Part shown: piece after piece, positions 25,079-32,224 of the stretch
How positions within the stretch are numbered: the first letter of the stretch is position 1
Layout of the letters: each line of letters begins with the position of its first letter
Assembly: GCA_902826025.1 (NCBI GenBank)
Contig: CADEDH010000028.1
Coordinates: 1 to 32,224 of the forward strand
Direction: 5' to 3'
Source: an uncultured Actinomycetes bacterium
Lineage (GTDB): Bacteria; Actinomycetota; Acidimicrobiia; Acidimicrobiales; SZUA-35
Length of the DNA stretch: 32,224 bases
The notes under the pieces: generated by a model
The model's database searches: none
What the model saw: the letters and a program-made list of their open reading frames with translations, nothing else
Told to the model about the DNA's origin: nothing
Translations under genes and position numbers: made by a program

Positions 25079-25119
25079 CGGCCGGGCCCGGCCGGGTGCG
25101 GAGTGGCCGGGCCCGACCG
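25079..25119. repeat. GC-rich palindrome with repeated GGCCGGGCCCG core
   Basis: CGGCCGGGCCCGGCCG at 25079-25094 is a perfect 16-bp palindrome; its core GGCCGGGCCCG recurs at 25105-25115. It sits between the haem-binding-domain gene and the propeller gene. A hairpin without a T-run; it could be a terminator-like element, a protein site or chance in GC-rich DNA. Confidence 0.35.
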
Positions 25120-25156
25120 AACTTGGTGGGTTCCCCCGGGTGTCGCCGGAGGTTCC

Positions 25157-25735
25157 TCAGTCGCCGTCATCCGAGCCACGACCGCCACCCTCGGTGAAAC
25201 CAGGAGTGGCCTTCAGCCCGGCGATCAGCTGGAGCTTCTCGTCCTCGGTGAGCTTGGACGCGCCGTGGAGGCCGAACCAGGTGTAGTAGTTCGGCGGCAT
25301 CTCGCCCTCCGCCAACACCTCGACCGCCTCCTCGGCCTCACCCGGGTTGGTGGCGAACTCCGAGAAGTTGAGCTTGCTGCGACCCTCGTCGATGTGGTTC
25401 TGGGTGAGCCACGACACGGGGGCGACGTTGGAGTACCAGGGATAGTTCGTCTCGTTGGAATGGCAGTCGTAGCAGGCCCGCACGGCCAGGTCGCGGGTCT
25501 CGGTGCTGGCCCACCGGGGCTCGCCCGTCACGGGAGGATTGGAATGGGTGCGGCCGTAGGGGACGACCTGCATCAGACCGAACAGGGCGAGGCAGCCGAG
25601 GCCGGTGAAACCGGCCATGCGGGTGCGGCTCATGCTCCCGGCGCCCGGGCCCCGGCGGCCGAATCGACGCCGGTGCGGCGCCGACGGCTCGTCGAACGCC
25701 AGCTCCTGTGACCCGGGATCATCGTCGATCGTCAT
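25157..25735 (-). CDS. Haem-binding-domain membrane protein (CxxCH)
   Basis: A 192-aa protein from ATG 25735. A short basic cytoplasmic N-terminus and one membrane helix (MAGFTGLGCLALFGLMQVVP) are followed by an outward-facing domain with VRACYDCHSNETNYPWYSNV, i.e. a CxxCH c-type haem motif followed by the NxxxYPWYSNVAPVSW pattern of the Haem_bd (PF14376) family. The family's second conserved part, EGEMPPNYYTW, is present. Likely role: single-haem electron transfer or redox sensing at the membrane, with haem attached by a cytochrome c maturation system located elsewhere. The C-terminus ends in a Gly/Asp tail. No RBS is clear before the ATG; an upstream TTG at 25774 is less likely. Confidence 0.83.
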   Translation of the reverse strand: MTIDDDPGSQELAFDEPSAPHRRRFGRRGPGAGSMSRTRMAGFTGLGCLALFGLMQVVPYGRTHSNPPVTGEPRWASTETRDLAVRACYDCHSNETNYPWYSNVAPVSWLTQNHIDEGRSKLNFSEFATNPGEAEEAVEVLAEGEMPPNYYTWFGLHGASKLTEDEKLQLIAGLKATPGFTEGGGRGSDDGD

Positions 25736-25814
25736 GCGTCCGACGGTAGAGAAGCGCCGGCCAACGTCAGGCAAGGGTGAGGTTAAGAAACGGTCAGGCG
25801 TACTGTGGCGCCCG

Positions 25815-26108
25815 TCACGGTCGCTGGTCGAGCGTGAACTCCGGGCAATTGACCTTGAAGCTGTGTTGCACCTCGGTCAGCAAGGTGACGCCTGCGTTCT
25901 CGTCGTTCGCCGACAAGCGACCGTTCGCCTGCTGGTCCTTGCGGAACTCGGTTAGATGCTCCAGAAACCTCTCCTTCCAACGCAGCACCGAAGACCCGAA
26001 CACGTCGGTGTAGCGCCAAGCCCCTAGCATCATCACCGCCACTGCTCCCCAGGCCACCAACTTGGGGATGGCCCTGGCTTCAGATGCGGCAGTTTTGCCC
26101 GAGTTCAC
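25815..26108 (-). CDS. Small membrane protein of unknown function
   Basis: A 97-aa reading frame with GTG start and weak RBS. A single helix (LVAWGAVAVMMLGAW, about 17-31) is followed by a charged helical part (RWKERFLEHLTEFRKDQQA) and a tail holding one cysteine (FKVNCPEF). Codon third positions are mostly G/C, as expected for a real gene here. I do not recognise the family. It lies 79 bp upstream of the haem-binding-domain gene on the same strand, so the two may belong to one membrane complex; that is inference. Confidence 0.55.
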   Translation of the reverse strand: MNSGKTAASEARAIPKLVAWGAVAVMMLGAWRYTDVFGSSVLRWKERFLEHLTEFRKDQQANGRLSANDENAGVTLLTEVQHSFKVNCPEFTLDQRP

Positions 26109-26157
26109 CCACGCGGATTTTACGCTTCGTCACCGAGTCGCACATGGCCCGTTCGGA

Positions 26158-26469
26158 TCAGTTCACTTTGGCCGACGACCGTGTGCCCATCACGCTCATG
26201 GGAGGGGCGTCGGCGGCGAGGGCGTGGCCGGTGGCGATGTCGCCCCGGAGCCGGAGGCCCACCGCCAGCTCGAACGGGAGGGGCCCGGTACCGGGCTGGA
26301 TCCAGGAGAGGCGGTCGCCGTTCAGCTCCAGGTCGGCCAGCGCCACCCGCTCGCTCCCCACCGTGGCCACTCCGCTGAGGCCATCGGGCCCGGTTCGAAC
26401 CTCCACCACCAGGTGGATGCGGTCGTGGGGCCCGCTGGCGGTGAGGACCCAGGTGCCGTGCACATCCAT
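26158..26469 (-). CDS. Small conserved beta-rich protein
   Basis: A 103-aa soluble protein. Its pattern HGTWVLTASGP, then alternating strands (GLSGVATVGSERVALADLEL, NGDRLSWIQPGT, FELAVGLRLRGD) and a closing MSVMGTRSS, is that of a widespread uncharacterised small beta-barrel family often found in actinobacteria and proteobacteria near amidohydrolase and fatty-acid genes. No catalytic residues are evident; a lipid- or ligand-binding role is a guess. It is divergent from the TauE/SafE-type permease with a 47-bp gap. Confidence 0.68.
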   Translation of the reverse strand: MDVHGTWVLTASGPHDRIHLVVEVRTGPDGLSGVATVGSERVALADLELNGDRLSWIQPGTGPLPFELAVGLRLRGDIATGHALAADAPPMSVMGTRSSAKVN

Positions 26470-26516
26470 CCGGACATCCTGTCACCGCCGCGGTCTCGCC
26501 GGTAGCCTGCCCGGAG

Positions 26517-27242
26517 ATGAGTACCGGGGCGTTGCTGGTGATCGTGGCCTCGGTGCTGGTGGCGGCGATGGTGCAAGCCGTGAGCGGGTTCGGCTTCGCT
26601 CTGTTGTCGGTGCCATTGATGACGCTGGCCGTCGACGTGCACACCGCGGTGATCGTGAGCACCCTCACCGGGGTCGTGGTGACCACCTCCTTGGCCTGGC
26701 GCCTGCGGGAGCACGCCGACGTGGTGCTGGTGCGCCGTTTCTCCCTCGCCGCCTACGCCGGGATGCCGCTGGGCCTCGCCGTGTTCCTGCTGGTGAACGA
26801 GCGCACCCTGCTGCGGTTGCTCGGCCTGGCCGTCGTGGTGGCGGTGGTGCTGCTGGTGACAGGGATCGATCTGAGCAGCCGGGGCCGGGGGCTCGACCTG
26901 GGGGCCGGGTTCCTGTCGGGAGTCCTGAGCACGTCGGTGTCGACCAACGGACCCCCGATCGTGTTCGCCCTCCAGGCCCGGCGCCTGGGGGCCGACGCCT
27001 TCCGGGGAACGATCACCATGGTATTCGCCGTCTGCAACCTGGGGGCCGTCGCCGCCTTCCTCCTCGCCGGCGAGGTGACGCTCGACGGGGTACGGGCCTC
27101 GGCCCTGAGCGTGCCGGCCCTGCTGGTGGGCCAGGCTCTGGGCCGGCCGCTCCAGCCCCGGCTCCAGGGCGAACGGTTCCGGTGGCTGGTGGTGGGCCTG
27201 CTCACCGTGGTGGCGGCCCGTACCCTGTGGGCATCGATCTGA
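26517..27242 (+). CDS. TauE/SafE (TSUP) family permease
   Basis: A 241-aa inner-membrane protein with about seven to eight hydrophobic helices. The family signature is present: an opening helix ending in QAVSGFGFALLSVPLM, and the mid-protein repeat GAGFLSGVLSTSVSTNGPPI with the Asn-Gly-Pro-Pro motif. TSUP proteins move sulfite, sulfoacetate, taurine-derived or related small organic anions. The substrate is not predictable from this sequence. It ends 20 bp before the convergent amidohydrolase gene. Confidence 0.86.
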   Translation: MSTGALLVIVASVLVAAMVQAVSGFGFALLSVPLMTLAVDVHTAVIVSTLTGVVVTTSLAWRLREHADVVLVRRFSLAAYAGMPLGLAVFLLVNERTLLRLLGLAVVVAVVLLVTGIDLSSRGRGLDLGAGFLSGVLSTSVSTNGPPIVFALQARRLGADAFRGTITMVFAVCNLGAVAAFLLAGEVTLDGVRASALSVPALLVGQALGRPLQPRLQGERFRWLVVGLLTVVAARTLWASI

Positions 27243-27262
27243 GCGACCGGGGGCGGCCCGGC

Positions 27263-28459
27263 TCAGGCCGGTGCCAGGAGCGACCGCAGATTGTCCCGCA
27301 TGATCAGGCCGATGTCACCCTCGGTCATCCCCCGCAGGCCGTCGGCGAAGTCGTTGGGCACGGCGAGGCCCTCGGGGTGGGGCCAGTCCGACCCGAACAG
27401 CACCCGCTCGGCGCCGATCGTGTCGGCCAGGGCCCGGATGTCCTCCTCGTGGAAGGGGGCCACGTACACGTGCTCCCGGAAGATGGCACTGGGCTTGTCG
27501 GCCAGCTTGCCCCCGGGCCACGGACCGCCCCGGGCCATGCCCACCATCTTGTCCATGACCTTCATCAGGTAGTCGACGAACAGCGAGCCGTTCTCGATCG
27601 AGGCCACCCGCACGTTGGGGAACCGGCCGAACAGGTTGCCGTAGATCAGGGCGGAGATCGTCTCCATGATCGGCCGGTCTCCGAAGTGGTGGGTCCACTG
27701 GAACGCCGACTGGGTGTAGGCGGTGGGGTCGGTCCGCTCGCCCCAGGCGGCCGACAGCATCCGGTTGTAGCCGGCGTCGCCCACGTGGATGGCGCACACC
27801 ACCCGGGCCTCGTCCATCCGGGCCCAGAACGGGTCGAACCAGGGGTCGGCGGGGGAGCGGCCCCCGGCCGGCCCGGCGCTCAGGTTGATCACCCGGCAGC
27901 CCCGGGCCAGCGCCCAGTCGAGCTCGGCGCAGGCCGCCTCCCGGTCGATCAGGCTGATCAGGGGGGCGGAGAAGATCACCCCGTCGGCCCCCAGCCCCCA
28001 GTCCTCGTCGAGCCATCGGTTGAAGGACCGGTAATTGTCCCACAGCAGCTCGGCGTCGCCGTCGAAAGCCGGCTCGGCCGTCACCCCCGTGGAGGGGAAC
28101 ATCAACGTGGCCTCGATGCCCTGGGCGGCCAGGAGCTCCAGCCGGCGGGTGCGATCGAACGCCGCCGGGTCGATCGGGCCCACCAGCGGCACCCCGCCAT
28201 CGGGCAGTGTGCCGCCCTTCTTGATGGCCCGCATCGACTCCCGCAGTGACCCCGGCAGCGCCGTCTGGCCCCGGAAGAACCCGCTGGCGGCCAGCACGTT
28301 GACCGGCTGGTTGTCGACCACCGGGCGCTCAACGCCGTCGATCATGGCCAGCTGGAAGGCCCGGTGGCGGCGGTCGGTTGGCATATGCCGGCTGAAGCAG
28401 TCGACCGGCTCGTAGTAGTGGTTGTCGGCGTCGAACGTCGGATACGACAGCTCGGCCAT
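27263..28459 (-). CDS. Amidohydrolase-2 family metal-dependent hydrolase
   Basis: A 398-aa TIM-barrel enzyme of the ACMSD/amidohydrolase-2 type. The N-terminal metal motif reads FDADNHYYEP in place of HxH, as in many members of this family. Other ligands: CAIHVGDAGYN (His), IENGSLFVDYLMKVMDKM, and FGSDWPHPEG (metal Asp with following His) near the C-terminus. AAGGGG lies 8 nt before ATG 28459. Related proteins hydrolyse or decarboxylate cyclic and aromatic acids; the substrate here is unknown. It is divergent from the D-aminoacylase-like gene across 116 bp, and the two may form a catabolic pair. Confidence 0.83.
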   Translation of the reverse strand: MAELSYPTFDADNHYYEPVDCFSRHMPTDRRHRAFQLAMIDGVERPVVDNQPVNVLAASGFFRGQTALPGSLRESMRAIKKGGTLPDGGVPLVGPIDPAAFDRTRRLELLAAQGIEATLMFPSTGVTAEPAFDGDAELLWDNYRSFNRWLDEDWGLGADGVIFSAPLISLIDREAACAELDWALARGCRVINLSAGPAGGRSPADPWFDPFWARMDEARVVCAIHVGDAGYNRMLSAAWGERTDPTAYTQSAFQWTHHFGDRPIMETISALIYGNLFGRFPNVRVASIENGSLFVDYLMKVMDKMVGMARGGPWPGGKLADKPSAIFREHVYVAPFHEEDIRALADTIGAERVLFGSDWPHPEGLAVPNDFADGLRGMTEGDIGLIMRDNLRSLLAPA

Positions 28460-28575
28460 GGCGTGTCCCCTTCCACCGGTGGCCCGGTCCCCGAAGGCGA
28501 CGCTACCCCGGCCCGGGAGGCGGGAGCGAACGCGTCGCTTTCAGCCGGTGCGGGGGGTGCAGGTAGTCTCGGGCC

Positions 28576-30294
28576 ATGTTCGATCTGGTGATCCGCAACG
28601 GGACGGTGGCCGACGGCTCGGGGGAGCCGGCACAGGAGGTCGACGTGGCCGTGGCCGGCGGGCGCATCGTGGCCGTGGGCGCCGAGGCCGACGGACCGGC
28701 CCGCCGCACGATCGACGCCGACGGCCACCTGGTGCTGCCGGGCTGGGTGGACATCCACACCCACTACGACGGCCAGGCCACGTGGGACCCCGAGATCACA
28801 CCGTCGTCGTGGCACGGGGTCACCACCGCCGTGTTCGGCAACTGCGGCGTCGGCTTCGCTCCGCTGCGGCCGGGCACCGAGAGCTTCCTCATCAACCTGA
28901 TGGAAGGGGTGGAGGACATCCCGGGCACGGTGCTGGCCGAAGGGATGGACTTCCGGTGGGAGAGCTTCCCCCAGTACCTCGACGCCCTGGCCGCCATGCC
29001 CCGGGCCATCGACATCGGCACCCAGCTACCCCACGGGGCGCTGAGGTTCTACGTGATGGGGGAGCGGGGGGCCGTCCACGACGAGGTCCCAACGGCCCGC
29101 GAGCTGGAGGAGCTGTCGCGCATCGTGACCGAGGGATTGGCTGCCGGGGCCCTGGGGTTCTCCACCAGCCGCACGGTGAAGCACAAAGCGGCCGACGGCC
29201 GGCCCACGCCCAGTCTGTCGGCCGGCGATCCCGAGCTGGCGGCTGTGGCCGACGCCATGCGGGCCGCCGGGGCCGGTGTGCTCCAGGCCAACTCCGACTT
29301 CGCCCCCGGTGACTTCGAGCACCTACGGCAGGCGGCCGAGCGGGCCGGGCGGCCGCTGTCGGTCCTGCTGCTCCAGATCGACGCCGACCCCGAGCGGTGG
29401 CGGGTCACCCGGGACGAGATCCACGCCGCCAATGCCGGCGGGGTCACCGCCACCGGCCAGGTGGGGTGCCGCCCCATCGGGGTGCTGCTCGGTCTCGACG
29501 CCACCGTCAACCCGTTCAAGACCCATCCTGCCTACCGGGCCATCGCCGAACTGCCCCGGTCCGAGCGGGCGGCCCGGCTCCGCACCGACGGGGCCCTGCG
29601 CCGGGCCCTCACCGATCCGGCCCAGCGGCCGCAGAACGCCCACGTCACCTGGATGGACTACGCCCTCACCCGGGCCTACGAGCTGGGCGACACCCTCGAC
29701 TACGAGCCCCATCCGTCCACCGCAGTGGCGGCCCGGGCGGTGGCGGCCGGGGTCGATCCCTGGGCTCTGGCGCTCGATCTGTTGGCCGCCGGCGACGGGT
29801 CGAGCTTCCTGCTGTATCCGTTCGAGAACTACGCCTCCGGCGACCTCGAGGTGATCCGGGAGATGCTCACCGACCCCTACACGATCTGTGGCATCGGCGA
29901 CGCCGGGGCCCACGTGGGCACGATCTGCGACGCCTCCTATCCCACGTTCCTGCTCCAGCACTGGACCCGGGACCGGACCCGGGGCGAGCGCCTGCCGCTG
30001 GAGCACGTGGTCCATATGCAGACGTGGCGCACCGCCCGGGCCTACGGGCTGGCCGACCGGGGCCTCCTGCGGCCCGGCTACCGGGCCGACATCAACGTGG
30101 TCGACCACGCCACGGTGTCGGTGGGAAGGCCCGAGCTGGCCTTCGACCTCCCGGCCGGGGGCAAGCGGTTCGTGCAGAAGCCCACCGGCTACCGCCACAC
30201 GTTCGTGGCCGGCGTCGAGACCGTGGCCGACGGCGAGCTCACCGGGGCCCGCCCCGGCCGCCTCGTCCGGGGCGCCCAACCGTCACCGAGCTGA
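28576..30294 (+). CDS. N-acyl-D-amino-acid deacylase-like amidohydrolase (D-aminoacylase family)
   Basis: A 572-aa amidohydrolase-3-type enzyme. Seen: an opening MFDLVIRNGTVADGSGEPAQ typical of the family, metal site DIHTHYDGQATWDP, the loop VTTAVFGNCGVGFAP containing the family cysteine, and GIGDAGAHVGTICDAS near the C-terminus (metal-binding Asp). Family members remove acyl groups from N-acyl-D-amino acids. The chain is somewhat longer than classical D-aminoacylase (about 480-500 aa) and resembles a frequent actinobacterial subfamily whose true substrates have not been set. It is divergent from the amidohydrolase-2 gene, and its stop lies 6 bp from the convergent ABC exporter's stop. Confidence 0.85.
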   Translation: MFDLVIRNGTVADGSGEPAQEVDVAVAGGRIVAVGAEADGPARRTIDADGHLVLPGWVDIHTHYDGQATWDPEITPSSWHGVTTAVFGNCGVGFAPLRPGTESFLINLMEGVEDIPGTVLAEGMDFRWESFPQYLDALAAMPRAIDIGTQLPHGALRFYVMGERGAVHDEVPTARELEELSRIVTEGLAAGALGFSTSRTVKHKAADGRPTPSLSAGDPELAAVADAMRAAGAGVLQANSDFAPGDFEHLRQAAERAGRPLSVLLLQIDADPERWRVTRDEIHAANAGGVTATGQVGCRPIGVLLGLDATVNPFKTHPAYRAIAELPRSERAARLRTDGALRRALTDPAQRPQNAHVTWMDYALTRAYELGDTLDYEPHPSTAVAARAVAAGVDPWALALDLLAAGDGSSFLLYPFENYASGDLEVIREMLTDPYTICGIGDAGAHVGTICDASYPTFLLQHWTRDRTRGERLPLEHVVHMQTWRTARAYGLADRGLLRPGYRADINVVDHATVSVGRPELAFDLPAGGKRFVQKPTGYRHTFVAGVETVADGELTGARPGRLVRGAQPSPS

Positions 30295-30300
30295 GCGAAA

Positions 30301-32224
<1,924 letters not shown>

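Noticed and set aside
26084..28249. Very long plus-strand open frame (721 codons)
   Set aside because: It is antisense to the beta-rich protein and amidohydrolase genes and crosses the TSUP permease gene in another frame; the translation is rich in Arg, Gly, Pro and has no domain. Long stop-free antisense frames are expected at this GC content.

Overview
This 32.2 kb window is high-GC, densely packed chromosomal DNA. It uses GTG and TTG as well as ATG starts, and many genes overlap by 4 bp. Gene content fits an actinobacterium: a SARP/BTAD regulator with an ATPase domain, a PknB-like Ser/Thr kinase, a DUF3817 protein, a SnoaL-like protein and amidohydrolases. An uncultured or Acidimicrobiia-type lineage is plausible, but nothing here fixes the taxon. 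I found no tRNA, rRNA, CRISPR array, transposase, integrase or phage gene.

Left part (1-11.2 kb): a soluble Clp-type AAA+ ATPase fused to an FtsH-like M41 zinc peptidase (214-2115, +); a very large SARP-ATPase-TPR regulator (2138-5617, -) divergent from a membrane-anchored Ser/Thr kinase (5762-7420, +); a methyl-accepting chemotaxis-type receptor (-); an APH-type phosphotransferase coupled to a SnoaL-like gene (-); and a small DUF3817 membrane protein (+).

Central part (11.2-23.8 kb): a coherent exopolysaccharide locus and the most interesting content of the window. One minus-strand transcription unit of eight genes reads, in order: Agd3-like (CE18-type) secreted polysaccharide deacetylase with an inserted DNRLRE/CBM96-like domain; spherulin-4-type (GH135-like) hydrolase; an NAD-dependent SDR; a UDP-sugar dehydrogenase; an NDP-sugar epimerase; a PelF-type GT4 glycosyltransferase; a polytopic membrane protein; and a sugar-nucleotidyltransferase. 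A GH114-like putative lipoprotein converges on its 3' end, and an anchored extracellular protein diverges from that. This set matches, function for function, the fungal galactosaminogalactan cluster (epimerase, GT4, GH135, GH114, CE18 deacetylase) and overlaps the bacterial Pel pathway (PelF, deacetylase, hydrolase). I infer a bacterial galactosaminogalactan/Pel-like system that makes, exports, partly deacetylates and trims a hexosamine-rich polymer. The PelG and PelD/E functions seem to be replaced by, or missing apart from, one unfamiliar membrane protein.

Right part (23.9-32.2 kb): metabolic and transport genes. These are a beta-propeller protein, a haem-binding-domain (CxxCH) membrane protein preceded by a small membrane protein, a small beta-rich protein, a TauE/SafE-type permease, two amidohydrolases (amidohydrolase-2 and D-aminoacylase types) and an ABC exporter whose Asn-Gly-repeat N-terminus runs off the window.
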